A DNA stretch of 64,000 nucleotides from Muraenolepis orangiensis (GCA_027704905.1 CM050999.1:1406094-1470093), one strand, 5' to 3'. Shown: positions 9,615 through 25,576, numbered from the stretch's first letter. The notes: generated from the sequence alone by a model not told the origin. Program-made: numbers and translations.

Positions 9615-9707
9615 TCAGGCTGGTCACTGAGAGTGATGGGACCAGTGCCGCACAGAAGTGTGACCCCTACACCCCGGGTTACGAGGAGTGTGAGAACTTC
9701 CTGAGAG
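9615..9707 (+). pseudogene. ppp1r13l: ppp1r13l copy A, exon preceding the SH3 exon
   Basis: 93 bp between ctcccag and ctgagag|gtgagg. It encodes ESDGTSAAQKCDPYTPGYEECENFL, a clear match to iASPP [24 protein letters not shown] at the end of the ankyrin domain. The SH3 exon that follows in copy B is absent here because of a deletion of about 390 bp near 9,935. Confidence 0.85.
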
Positions 9708-10814
9708 GTGAGGAGGAGAAAGAGCAGGAGTAGGAGAAGAAGGAGGAGGAGGAGAAGGAGGACACATACTTGCACACACATATGTACACAAATACACACA
9801 CACACACACACACATGCGCACTCACATACACATTGAAACGCTTGCCCCTAAAAATAACAATGCAAATCATCATCCAGAGCACTCACACTATTCCTCTTCA
9901 TGCCTCTGAACTGAGAGAAAGAGAGAGAGACAAAACAAGCCTTCTACATTGGTGCTGAACAAGATTGTAGTTGCTACAAATATGAGGTGAAAATTGTGGG
10001 CTTTGGGTTATAGAATAAAAGAATGATATGGTCAGGTTTCGGGTTATGAGAGCAATATTTTCTCCCTTTTAGTTGTTGGTTAGTTTGTTTTTGAGTGTCG
10101 GTTCCTGCAGCTGTTCCCAAAGGTCTGTCAATCCATTTATATTTAGTTCTGAATGCTCCCCACCAGGTAACATTTACAATGGATTTCCATTGAGTTGTTA
10201 ACAATTCCCGACTCTTTTCACTGTGTTGTCACTCTTGGTGAAATTGATATAAATGTACAGCAGTGATCCAAGCCCTCAGTTTATGACGTGTTTATGTGTT
10301 AGAATCTGAATCATGTGAGGACGAAAGAGGAATTTTGATGTCTCGTAGTTTTTTTTACAATAACAGAAATCCTCAGTATTCAGTTTTTTTCTCTTTTGAG
10401 GGTTAATGTATTTTAGTAAATGTTTAATAATAAACATTACGAATACAATCACAATGTATGTCATAATGAAGATAACAACTTTTACAACTAGGGGGCGATA
10501 GATAACCACATTTACGCATTTTGATGCGTAATCAAACTAATATATATATTGTGTATATATATATATATATTTATTTATTTTTATCCACAGGACACTTTTC
10601 AACCACTGTGATTGTTCCATGTAAGAAAACATTCAATCATTTCTGTAGAATGTGTAATTACTGCAAACTATTTTAATTAGATGTAACTCCAGCCTTATTC
10701 ATCTGTGGGAAATCTAAATTCTATATCAATATTCTATATCTATGTGCTGGTTTTAATAAGAGGAGAGCTTGTTTTCTGTGTTAGAGGCTTACAAGCAGAG
10801 ACCACATCCAATTG
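9708..10814. other. Non-coding spacer between ppp1r13l and receptor blocks
   Basis: Holds GA-rich and CA microsatellites (9,720-9,812), the scar of the lost SH3 exon (about 9,935-9,945) and AT-rich DNA with (TA)n at 10,540-10,570. On the minus strand, 10,509-10,276 encodes a short frame with one hydrophobic segment (FIMTYIVIVFVMFII). I see no other coding support, and copies B and 3 have a stop (NPQ then stop) in the same place. Confidence 0.6.
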
Positions 10815-12191
10815 TGCCTCGTTTCCACCAAAGAAAGCCCAGTTCGGGCTCTCGCGTGTCAATGGAGCCGGTTCGCAGTTGGTTCAATTGGGGAGCCGGC
10901 AAAAAACTGGTTTGCGTTTCCACTGCCTTTTTCGCCGAGAGAGCCACGTCATGACGTCACTGTTAACGTCTCTGCTTTCCCAGCAGCTCGCGCCAACTTC
11001 CACAACAGTATATTACATGATGGATGGAAAAGTGTTGCGCCTGGCTTTGAGGCTACAAACAGCTGCTCGTCTTTAGTGCTATGGACGCGATTACGTTGAA
11101 GCCCCTAACTGTGATAAAGGACTATACTAATAAAATGGACTTGACGTTAGAGCTGCATTAATAGAGGACTTAAACAGAAGGGACCATTTGCCTTTTCTTC
11201 TTCAAAACTGTCATCTTGTATTATGTTTCTCGGTTGATAAAGCATAATGAAGCGGACATTGTATGAAAAATAGAAATGTTTTATTTAAAAAAAACAAAAA
11301 ACATTAAATACACAATATACAGTAATCACAAAATGTAAAAGTATAGAGTGCAGTGTAATAAGTCCATGTTAATAAAGCTCCGATGGGCTGAGGGGCTCCT
11401 GTGAGCTGCAGCCCAGTGGGGCGGTAGCTCCGCATCGCATCGTCCAGGGAAGACGACTCCATAAACAACTAAAACAAGAGAAAAGTGCATTAAAACATGA
11501 CTCCATTACACTTTACTGTTTTTAGAAAGTAGCATCCTGACGTTATCAAGGTTAATATCGGCTAACAGAAGCCTAGCAATCAAAGCTCCTCATTTGTGAT
11601 GATAGGAACATAACATTGATGTGATAATGAGCAGCTCGCTAAACAGATTATAAATACAAAGCTGGTTGGCAACACGGGACAGATTTATAAAGTAAAACTT
11701 ACCAGGACCAGAGTGACAGCAGCGGATCATCAGTTTGTTATCGATTAGCCCCTCGTATCGTCCAGTTTGTTATCGATTAGCTCCTCGGTTCTGTCCCCGC
11801 TGAAGACATCTCACGCTGTAGTTTTTCTAATAGCGGTTTGTTCTAGAAGCTCCTCTAGTTTATTGTGACCTTCTGCCGAGGACAACAACGCAAACAAACG
11901 CAGTTTGTCTCGTCCACGGAGAATTTTACTGATTTTAAAGATGGCGGAAAAAAACTTTGAGTTTGTTTTGAGTTTGTCCGATAAGCCCCGCCCCCAGCCC
12001 CGATAAGCCCCGCCCCCAGCCCCTGACGTAGTGGAGCCGGCTGGCCAGCTCAACTTCGAAGTGGAGCCGCAAACGAACCACTTAACGGAGCCAGAAAGCG
12101 GCTCCATTGCGGTGGAAACCCAAAGAACTGGTTCGCGATGACGCGCGGGCTCCGAAACGGCTCTCAAAACAGCTTGGCGGAAACAAGCCCC
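10815..12191. mobile_element. Non-autonomous element with imperfect inverted ends, copy A only
   Basis: Present here and absent from the same site in copy B (about 27,503) and copy 3 (about 52,268), where ccaattg runs straight into cagacacgg. The ends are imperfect inverted repeats (GCCTCGTTTCCACCAA and, read inward from the right, GGGCTTGTTTCCGCCAA), and the subterminal parts share gagccgg/ggttcg motifs. No clear target duplication is visible, and no transposase frame was recognised. Superfamily is uncertain (Harbinger-like is one possibility). Confidence 0.75.
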
Positions 12192-12220
12192 GCAGACACG
12201 GAACACAGAGGGATGTCCTT

Positions 12221-13062
12221 TAGTGATGGGAATTCCGGCTCTTTTGAGTGAGCCGGCTCATTTGGCTCGGCTCACCAAGAAGAGCCGGCTCTTTCGGCTC
12301 CCAAACGGCTCTTCTATTTACATTTGCATTCTATTTACATTATTTGACCACATATACCTTTTATAATTCAATCAAATTTAGCCCTATTTTGACTAATTAT
12401 TTATATGTGTACACATATCACTTACATTATTCAGTACATCCTTTGTACTGAAGTACTCAAAAGTAAAAATTTAAATTTTAATATAAATGATTTGGCCAAT
12501 TGTTTTCATTGCATTTACATACCCTTGTAACTCTGATACCACCCAATGAATGCACTGACTTGCTTGTAGAACCAGGCTACACAAAGCAGACAGCAACACC
12601 TAGAACAACTTAAGCATAGACATTTAAAAAAGGACAGCTACTGTATTTTTGTATATTTGACATTTGTATTTAAACAAAAAGCCCTAACAAAACAGCAGGG
12701 CTCTATTTCAGTATAACAAAAAGTGCCTGTGGAGGTGGTTTGTGGACCCTGCTCTATATGAGAGCTTCATGTTGCAAATGCTGCATTCTGCCTTTGTGTT
12801 TGCACAATTGTTACGCAAACTGACACTTCCCCGTGTGTTCTCCTCTCCCTCTGTTAGCAACCAGCACTGAGCACGCGCCGCCCCTCCTCCTTATCTATCC
12901 TCACGTGATGCACAGCATGCGCGTGACATTCAGTCACTGCATGTACGCGGAGCACCCGTAACAAATCAATAACGGCTCGTTCGCGGGTGCGAGCCGGCTC
13001 CCGTCGTTAACTAAAAAGAGCCGGCTCTTTGAGCCGGCTCGTTCGCGACCGACACATCACTA
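12221..13062. mobile_element. Non-autonomous hAT element, 842 bp (hAT-3), copy A only
   Basis: Ends TAGTGATG...CATCACTA, with an 8 bp target duplication ATGTCCTT at 12,213-12,220 and 13,063-13,070. The subterminal regions carry many copies of GAGCCGGCTC/AAGAGCCGGCTCTTT in both orientations, a likely transposase-binding array. No coding capacity. The empty site is seen in copy B (plus strand aaggacat near 27,475) and copy 3 (near 52,291). Confidence 0.92.
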
Positions 13063-13081
13063 ATGTCCTTATATATAAAGA

Positions 13082-13426
13082 TGTCACGAGATGGGAGTGG
13101 GTTGGACCCCGAACGCAGACACCGACACGAACGACCGGCTTTATTCTCAGGAACACACACAAAAACACAAGGGTGCACGGGGAGGACAATCCGCGGAGTA
13201 CCGGCAGGTAGTAGAACGACGAGTAGTCCGGGACGGGCGGAGGAGTCTGCGTACCGAGATGTCGGGTGCGAAGTACCGGCCGGGGTAGTAGGCAGGCGAT
13301 GGGTATCAGAACAGACGGGAGAACAACGTGCAGTATATGGTAACGACCTCACGCTGGGGTAACGGATAGACATAGTATATATACCCCAGGTGAGGTGATT
13401 AGCAATTACAATGTGTGATAGTGAAC

Positions 13427-13464
<38 letters not shown>

Positions 13465-13517
13465 CGCTAGCGCACGTGGCTTTGCCACGCCCCCTGCCAA
13501 CCACCGTAACCGTGACA
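13082..13517 (-). mobile_element. Solo LTR of an LTR retrotransposon (copy A)
   Basis: TGTCACGAG...CGTGACA ends. Read on the minus strand it has a TATA box region and AATAAA followed by the R/U5 part, so the LTR is in minus orientation. Flanks aaaga/aatga form an imperfect 5 bp duplication; copy 3 has a single aatga and no LTR (about 52,300-52,315). It contains a TG tract (13,431-13,462). No internal coding region remains. Gypsy-like by general form; family not determined. Confidence 0.8.
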
Positions 13518-13823
13518 AATGATGTGTAAATACACAAGTTATGAGGAACAAACACATCCAAATATATTCTTAACGTATCAAAACACTGGTTGTGAGCTGG
13601 TTCCAGGGGTACACAGATATGTTCTGGCCAGCTTGCTCAGAGCGGGGTTTTGGCATGTATTTCAATGTTTAAACTAGGGTAAATATGCCAAAGAGCTCTA
13701 AATACTAATAATGAGGGCTGGAAATCAGGTAACAGACTCCAGTTATGATGTATGATTTCTTCGTCTTCTGTTCAACAATGACTTCTATTTCTCAAGTGGT
13801 TTTGATAAACATATCCATGAATT
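13518..13823. other. Spacer, no gene seen
   Basis: Unique-looking sequence shared by copies A, B and 3 between the solo-LTR site and the 38 bp minisatellite. No splice-bounded coding exon recognised. Confidence 0.6.
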
Positions 13824-14036
13824 GGTTTCTCTGGTTCCACTATTCAATCTTCAATGGGTTATGATCCTCTGGTTCCACTACTTGCTCTTCAATGGGTTTT
13901 GTTCCTCTGGTTCCACTACTTGCTCTTCAATGGGTTATGTTCCTCTGGTTCCACTACTTGCTCTTCAATGGGTTATGTTCCTCTGGTTCCACTACTTGCT
14001 CTTCAATGGGTTATGTTCCTCTGGTTCCACTGTTTG
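13824..14036 (+). repeat. 38 bp minisatellite, about 5.5 copies
   Basis: Unit ATGGGTTATGTTCCTCTGG...CTTGCTCTTCA (38 bp), with gttcc/gatcc variants. Because 38 is not a multiple of three and no stop occurs, all three frames stay open, which creates false ORFs. Confidence 0.97.
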
Positions 14037-14042
14037 ATCTTG

Positions 14043-14335
14043 AGTCAAGTCAAGTCAAGTTTATTGTCACTTCACAGTTTACACAAGTATAAAGCAGTGA
14101 GTGAAAATCTTATGTGCAATACCCGACGACAGACAGCAGTTATTAAAATAAGATAAAAATAGATAAAAATAGAATAAAACTGAATAGAATAAAATAAGTT
14201 AAAAAATATAAATAAAAATGCAATTTATAAAATGCAATATATCGGCAGAGAAAAAGAGCAATATGTATATAGAAATCAATGTAATAAAATATACATCGTT
14301 ATATGCTATACGCCCTAGTTCAGCAGCCTGACCTC
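14043..14335 (-). mobile_element. 5'-truncated L2/Rex-like LINE tail
   Basis: Starts with tandem CAAGT units and continues TTTATTGTCACTTCACAG as in the 3' end of the full LINE at 16,001. It stops at the cagcagcctga segment. Minus orientation. Shared at the same place in copies B (26,200-26,496) and 3 (53,059-53,265), so it predates the duplications. Confidence 0.9.
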
Positions 14336-14482
14336 ATTGAACGCCCATACGTTTGTATTTCATTGCCAATGAGAGCACTCACTCTATAAGTTATATTAAA
14401 TCCATTGTATTAAACAGGAATCCTTAGTGTCAGGCTTTGTGGCTGGTCTGGTTTGCGACTTGCTTTACACTGAGGCTCTCCA

Positions 14483-14507
14483 GCACACACAAACACGCAC
14501 ACACACA

Positions 14508-14585
<78 letters not shown>
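14483..14585. repeat. (CA)n microsatellite
   Basis: About 50 CA units with a few interruptions. Orthologous tracts are at 25,919-26,060 and 53,408-53,541. Confidence 0.98.
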
Positions 14586-14586
<1 letters not shown>

Positions 14587-14931
14587 CCTATAGTAAGACA
14601 TTCAAACAATAAGACATCAACCAATCAAGGTAGCTGTGCACCACCACGATCTGTTGTGGTCAGAATTTTATCAGGTTTTTTTATCCTAAATTTGCCTGCA
14701 TAAAGAGGAAGTAAACATGTTTGGTTAACCAGTTACCACAGACACTTTCTGCAACAGCAGCTTCCTCCTCGCAGTAAGTCTTAACTGAACTTTTATTGGG
14801 TAACATACAAACATATGTTCAATAACCAACTGATGTTATAGAGATTCATTAAAAAGTATAATATTAATATTCTTATGTATTATGGTTGTCTCAGTGAAAA
14901 TATTATGTTTTTCTCCTTTTTATGTTTTTAG

Positions 14932-16000
14932 TTTTGACCTGCATGTGTTGTTGAAGAGATCTCTGAACAACACACTGAGAGAAACAAGCTATGAATCTTA
15001 GATCAGCAGCCAGAGGACTTCTAGCTTTCCTTCTGTCAGTACCAGGTTGGTACACTTACACTGTGAACATTTAGTTGAACTGGTTCAATCTGTAACATGA
15101 CATGCAAGCAACTGAGGCTGAGGAGAGGCTGAAACAACGGTGTTGTAACTAGATGTGACATCTACAGAATGGACCTCGACAGCTGTGTTTGGTTTAGAAG
15201 ACCAAACAAATAGAACAATTACTCAGCCTTATAGTCAAAGTTGTGTTCTAATTGTTTCAGAGAACAATATTCTGCTCATTATAATAGTTTACATTGCGTT
15301 ACATTATGCTGCATTTGAGATGACAAAACAGATGTGTTGGCCATTTCCTGGTTGCTATGTAACTTCTGTTAAATCTATACAACATTGATGGGTTGATTTA
15401 ATTCCTATTTAAAGTATATCACTATCTATATCTCTATCACTATCTGTATCACTTACTATCTTTATCACTATGTCTATCACTATCTCCATCACTAGCTGCA
15501 TCACTATCTCTTATCTCTATTTCTACCTCTGTCACTATCTCTATCACTATCATAATCCCTATCAGTAGCTATATTACTATCTCTCTATATCACTAGCTAT
15601 ATAACTGTCTCTATCACTATCACTATCTCTATATCTCTCTCTTTAACTATCTCTATCACTCATTCCTCTCACAGCTCAGTGGTCCGCATCTGTAGTTTCC
15701 AGCTCCACCCAACATCCTCCATCCTCTTTATGTATCTTGTGATCATCCACTCCATCAGCTGACTGCTTGTTGTGTCTTGACTGAGAAAGTGTCTTGTTTA
15801 TTCTCAATGAGATGTTGTTTTTTACAGCACTACACGGTGGCTGGTCAGTCACCTACACACCTAGTAATGTCTGCGCTTTAAGAGGATCAACGGTTAACAT
15901 CAGAAGCTCCTTTGAATACCCTAATTATATTAAGAATATCCAGACCAAAGTGGAGGAAAGACTGTGGTTTACTAAAGAACGCAGCAATCAGCCGTTTGAT
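14932..16000 (+). pseudogene. CD22/Siglec-like receptor A, 5' exons only, interrupted by a LINE
   Basis: Signal-peptide exon 14,932-15,045 (ATG at 14,991; MNLRSAARGLLAFLLSVPG, donor ccag|gttgg). A leader donor lies at 14,773/14,774. The V-set exon starts at 15,828 after ttttttacag (ALHGGWSVTYTPSNVCALRGSTV...LWFTKERSNQPFD) and is cut at 16,000, where CAAGT units of the LINE begin. The sister copy B reads ...NQPFDLKQDKDYTDRV at this point. Remaining exons are not on this contig. The amino-acid sequence up to the break is nearly the same as B (one difference, IKNIQ versus INNIQ). Function is presumably lost if the LINE is not spliced around. Confidence 0.88.
15418..15660. repeat. Degenerate (TATCAC/TATCTC)n tract in the receptor A intron
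   Basis: Imperfect six-base periodicity of tatcac/tatctc. Equivalent tracts are in B (24,865-25,115, reverse) and E (54,368-54,645). Confidence 0.9.
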
Positions 16001-19000
16001 CAAGTCAAGTCAAGTCAAGTCAAGTCAAGTTTATTGTCACTTCACAGTTTACAGTTTAGTATAAAGCAGTGATGTGAAATTCTTGTGTGCAATACCAGAC
16101 GACAGACAGCAGTTATAGAATAAGATAAAATAAAAATAGATAAAAATAGATAAAAATAGAATAAAAAATAGGATAAAAAATAGAAGGAATATAAAATAAA
16201 AATAAAAAATGCAATTTATAAAATGCAAAAATCAGCACAGAAAAGAGCAATATATATATATAAATCAATGTAATAAAATATACATTGTTATATGTTATAC
16301 GCCCTTGTTCAGCAGCCTGATGGCCTGACTGTGGAAGCTATCTCTAAGCCTATTTGTACGACACTTGATACTGCGGTATCGCCTGCCTGACGGTAATAGT
16401 GAGTAAAGTTCGTGGCTGGGGTGGGCAATGTCTTTTATAATTATTTTGGCCTTGGCCACGCACCGCTGGTTGTAAATGTCCAGGAGGGAGGGGAGCTCAC
16501 CTCCAACGATATACTGGGCCGTCCGCACCACCCTTTGAAGCGCTCTGCGCTCGAGTGCCGTGCAGTTCCCGTACCAGGCGGTGATACACCCTGTCAGAAC
16601 ACTCTCGATGGTGCCGTTGTAGAATGTTCTCAGGATGCGGGGGCCCATGCTGAATTTCTTCAGACGCCTGAGAAAATACAGGCGTTGTTGGGCCTTTTTC
16701 ACCACGTGTGTGGTGTGCGTGGACCATGTGAGGTCCTCGGAGATGTGCACGCCGAGGAACTTGAAGCTGCTGACCCTCTCTACTGCAACGCCGTCGATGG
16801 AGATAGGGCTGTGCTCTCCCCTCTGCCTCCTGAAGTCCACGATCAGCTCCTTGGTCTTCTTGACGTTGAGGGCGAGGCTGTTCTCCTGGCACCACTGCTC
16901 CAGCGATCCGACCTCCTCCCTGTAGGCTGTCTCGTCGTCGCCGGCGATCAGGCCCATCACTGTCGTGTCGTCAGCAAACTTGACGATGACGTTGGAGCTG
17001 TGCATAGCCATGCAGTCGTGGGTGTAGAGGGAGTAGAGGAGAGGGCTCAGCACGCATCCCTGGGGGGCTCCCGTGTTGAGGGTCAGTGGCTCTGATGTGG
17101 TGCTGCCCATCCTCACCACCTGGCGGCGGTCCGACAGGAGGTTCAGTATCCAGCTGCACATGGATGGGGGTACGCCTAGACCTCTCAGCTTGGTGTCGAG
17201 CTTGGCAGGAACTATTGTGTTGAATGCTGAGCTGTAGTCCACAAACAGCATTCGCACATAACAGTTCTTCCCCTCCAAGTGGGAAAGGGCAGTGTGGAGG
17301 GCCATGGCAATTGCGTCGTCCGTGGATCTATTTTGACGATATGCAAATTGCCATGGGTCCAGCGTGGTAGGTAACACGGAGCAAATAAAGTCCTTGACCA
17401 ACCTCTCGAAGCATTTGCTAACGATCGAGGTGAGGGCCACAGGTCTGTAGTCATTCAGGCATGTTACCTTGGTTTGTTTAGGGACAGGCACGATCGTGGA
17501 TATCTTGAAGACCGCGGGGACAACAGCCTGGGACAGGGAGAGGTTGAAGATGTCTGCAAAGACTCCTGCCAACTGGTCTGCGCATGCTCTGAGGACGCGG
17601 CCCGGGATGTCGTCGGGGCCTGCCGCCTTACGGATGTTCAGCCGCTTAAAGGTGCGGCGCACATCCGCCTCCGAGATGCGCAGCTGGCTGGTCTCCCCAG
17701 TCGGTGCTGGCTTCGGCGGGCTGCCGTTTACGTCGAACCGAGCAAAAAATGTATTTAGCTCTCCTGGGAGGGAGGTAGAGGAGTTCTCTACACAACTGGT
17801 TCTCCCTCTGAAGTTCGTTATATTCTGCAGCCCCTGCCACATACCCCTCGCATCGTGTTTCTTGAATTTATCTTCCACTCTGTCCTTATACTCCCGCTTG
17901 GCAGTGACGATGGTCTTACGGAGGTCGTAACGGGCTCTCGTATATTCCTCCGTATTCCCGGAACCAAAGGCGGCGTTACGCGCATGTAGGGCAGCGCGAA
18001 CATCGCCGTTAATCCACGGTTTCTGGTTGGGATATATCCGAACCGACTTGGTCGGAACAACGTCATCTATGCACTTCTTGATGAACCCGGTGACCGACGA
18101 CGCGTACTCGTTGATGTTATTGTCCGAGGCAACGCGGAACATGTGCCAGTCAGCGTGATCAAAACAATCCTGCAGCGTAGAATCTGATTGGTCCGACCAG
18201 CATTGGACCTCCCTCACAGCGATCGGTTGCTGCTTCAGTCTCTGCCTATAGGCGGGGAGCAGCTGGATAGAGCGGTGATCTGATTTGCCGAACGGTGGGC
18301 GGAGGAGGGCCTTGTAGCCATCACGGAAGGGAGTGTAGCAGTGGTCGAGGATCCGCTCGCCCCGTGTGTTGCTCTTTATGTGTTGGTAGAACTTCGGGAG
18401 AACCTTCTTCAGGTTCGCCTTGTTGAAGTCCCCCGCCACGATGAGAGCAGCCTCGGGGTGGGCCGACTCCTGTTCGCTGATAGCCCCGTACAGTTCCTTC
18501 AGCGCTGTGTCCGTGTTGGCTTGTGGGGGAATGTAAACAGCGGTCACGGTTACCGCTGTAAACTCCCGAGGTAGCCAGTATGGACGGCACATAAGCATCA
18601 GGTACTCCAGGTCCGGGGAACAGAAAGACTTGAGGGGATGTACATGACTTTGGTTGCACCAAGATCTGTTTATCATGAGACATACCCCCCCTCCGCGATC
18701 TTTACCGGAGAGAGCCTTTGTTCTGTCCGCCCGGTGTACGGAAAATCCCGTCGGCTCGATAGCTGCGTCGGTAACCCCCTCCGACATCCATGTCTCCGTA
18801 AGGCAGATAATGCAATTGTCCCTAGTTTCCCGGTGGAATTGAATACGAGCCTGTAGTTCGCTTAACTTATTGTCCAGAGACTGTACATTAGCCAGTAGAA
18901 TGGTGGGTAGTGGGGGGCGATCGGATCGACATCTCAGCCTGACTAGCACGCCGGCTCGCTTCCCTCGCTTCCTCCGGCGACGCTTGCGCGTAATCGTGCC

Positions 19001-19245
19001 CAAAATGGACGGAGATAATCCAGCTGTGACTTCGGGCGGGACGTCCGAGTCGAAAGAGTGAAAAAACTCCGGTAGGCGGCGAGCGACTGTCGATCTGATC
19101 TCCCAAAGTGTGCAAAAGTTATAAGTGAACTTGCTGCTAACATCCTGAACTAAAAAAGTTGCAATAAAAAGAATAAATAACAAAAAACTGCGTCGTCGTG
19201 CGGGAGCTCGCGACACGGCAGCCATCTCGTACGGCGCCATACTCC
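16001..19245 (-). mobile_element. Near full-length L2/Rex-like non-LTR retrotransposon (LINE copy 1)
   Basis: The 3' end (left side here) consists of five CAAGT units (TTGAC on the element's own strand) after an AATAAA-like end, typical of CR1/L2/Rex elements with short tandem 3' repeats. It runs into the N gap only a few bases beyond its start codon. It shares about 3.2 kb with the LINE at 47,126-50,360 with few differences, so both are recent. It lies inside the V-set exon of receptor A. Confidence 0.93.
16295..19240 (-). CDS. LINE ORF: AP endonuclease and reverse transcriptase, 981 residues
   Basis: Starts at MAPYEMAAVS (19,240) and is open to the stop at 16,295. The N-terminus has a hydrophobic stretch (SFLLFILFIATFLV, about 18-31) and a very basic patch (TRKRRRRKRGKR, about 85). 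The endonuclease domain (about 110-325) shows LANVQSLDNK, TETW (about 148), AVYIPP, GDFN (about 270) and KSDHR (about 320). The reverse transcriptase (about 500-800) shows NDYRPVAL, FVDYSSAFNTI (about 667), GAPQGCVLSPLLY and FADDTTVMG (about 757). No frameshift or stop is seen, so this copy is coding-competent as read. The class is CR1/L2/Rex group; the exact family is not settled. Provides target-primed reverse transcription. Confidence 0.93.
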   Translation of the reverse strand: MAPYEMAAVSRAPARRRSFLLFILFIATFLVQDVSSKFTYNFCTLWEIRSTVARRLPEFFHSFDSDVPPEVTAGLSPSILGTITRKRRRRKRGKRAGVLVRLRCRSDRPPLPTILLANVQSLDNKLSELQARIQFHRETRDNCIICLTETWMSEGVTDAAIEPTGFSVHRADRTKALSGKDRGGGVCLMINRSWCNQSHVHPLKSFCSPDLEYLMLMCRPYWLPREFTAVTVTAVYIPPQANTDTALKELYGAISEQESAHPEAALIVAGDFNKANLKKVLPKFYQHIKSNTRGERILDHCYTPFRDGYKALLRPPFGKSDHRSIQLLPAYRQRLKQQPIAVREVQCWSDQSDSTLQDCFDHADWHMFRVASDNNINEYASSVTGFIKKCIDDVVPTKSVRIYPNQKPWINGDVRAALHARNAAFGSGNTEEYTRARYDLRKTIVTAKREYKDRVEDKFKKHDARGMWQGLQNITNFRGRTSCVENSSTSLPGELNTFFARFDVNGSPPKPAPTGETSQLRISEADVRRTFKRLNIRKAAGPDDIPGRVLRACADQLAGVFADIFNLSLSQAVVPAVFKISTIVPVPKQTKVTCLNDYRPVALTSIVSKCFERLVKDFICSVLPTTLDPWQFAYRQNRSTDDAIAMALHTALSHLEGKNCYVRMLFVDYSSAFNTIVPAKLDTKLRGLGVPPSMCSWILNLLSDRRQVVRMGSTTSEPLTLNTGAPQGCVLSPLLYSLYTHDCMAMHSSNVIVKFADDTTVMGLIAGDDETAYREEVGSLEQWCQENSLALNVKKTKELIVDFRRQRGEHSPISIDGVAVERVSSFKFLGVHISEDLTWSTHTTHVVKKAQQRLYFLRRLKKFSMGPRILRTFYNGTIESVLTGCITAWYGNCTALERRALQRVVRTAQYIVGGELPSLLDIYNQRCVAKAKIIIKDIAHPSHELYSLLPSGRRYRSIKCRTNRLRDSFHSQAIRLLNKGV

Positions 19246-20245
19246 NNNNNNNNNNNNNNNNNNNNNNNNNNNNNNNNNNNNNNNNNNNNNNNNNNNNNNN
19301 NNNNNNNNNNNNNNNNNNNNNNNNNNNNNNNNNNNNNNNNNNNNNNNNNNNNNNNNNNNNNNNNNNNNNNNNNNNNNNNNNNNNNNNNNNNNNNNNNNNN
19401 NNNNNNNNNNNNNNNNNNNNNNNNNNNNNNNNNNNNNNNNNNNNNNNNNNNNNNNNNNNNNNNNNNNNNNNNNNNNNNNNNNNNNNNNNNNNNNNNNNNN
19501 NNNNNNNNNNNNNNNNNNNNNNNNNNNNNNNNNNNNNNNNNNNNNNNNNNNNNNNNNNNNNNNNNNNNNNNNNNNNNNNNNNNNNNNNNNNNNNNNNNNN
19601 NNNNNNNNNNNNNNNNNNNNNNNNNNNNNNNNNNNNNNNNNNNNNNNNNNNNNNNNNNNNNNNNNNNNNNNNNNNNNNNNNNNNNNNNNNNNNNNNNNNN
19701 NNNNNNNNNNNNNNNNNNNNNNNNNNNNNNNNNNNNNNNNNNNNNNNNNNNNNNNNNNNNNNNNNNNNNNNNNNNNNNNNNNNNNNNNNNNNNNNNNNNN
19801 NNNNNNNNNNNNNNNNNNNNNNNNNNNNNNNNNNNNNNNNNNNNNNNNNNNNNNNNNNNNNNNNNNNNNNNNNNNNNNNNNNNNNNNNNNNNNNNNNNNN
19901 NNNNNNNNNNNNNNNNNNNNNNNNNNNNNNNNNNNNNNNNNNNNNNNNNNNNNNNNNNNNNNNNNNNNNNNNNNNNNNNNNNNNNNNNNNNNNNNNNNNN
20001 NNNNNNNNNNNNNNNNNNNNNNNNNNNNNNNNNNNNNNNNNNNNNNNNNNNNNNNNNNNNNNNNNNNNNNNNNNNNNNNNNNNNNNNNNNNNNNNNNNNN
20101 NNNNNNNNNNNNNNNNNNNNNNNNNNNNNNNNNNNNNNNNNNNNNNNNNNNNNNNNNNNNNNNNNNNNNNNNNNNNNNNNNNNNNNNNNNNNNNNNNNNN
20201 NNNNNNNNNNNNNNNNNNNNNNNNNNNNNNNNNNNNNNNNNNNNN
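19246..20245. other. Assembly gap of exactly 1,000 N
   Basis: Round-number placeholder, so the true distance is unknown. The left contig ends just past the LINE start codon. The right contig starts about 50 bp from where the ITIM exon of receptor B should begin, so that exon is hidden in or lost at the gap. Confidence 0.99.

Positions 20246-25576
<5,331 letters not shown>

Noticed and set aside
11811..12206. 131-residue minus-strand frame
   Set aside because: Falls across the right end of the 1.4 kb inserted element with repeated GCCCCGCCCCCAG; no recognised domain.
13011..13373. 120-residue frame in the solo LTR
   Set aside because: Lies across LTR R/U5 sequence with no homology; the copy B counterpart differs mainly by microsatellite length.
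13824..14036. CRISPR-like regular repeats
   Set aside because: Units are contiguous 38 bp tandem repeats with no spacers, in a vertebrate genome.
16412..19061. Plus-strand frames opposite the LINE ORF (and their twins at 47,529-50,177)
   Set aside because: Shadows of a GC-rich coding strand; the minus-strand frame has all endonuclease and RT motifs.
19246..20245. Biological meaning of receptor B lacking its ITIM exon
   Set aside because: The contig ends about 50 bp before the exon, so absence is due to the gap and not evidence of loss.
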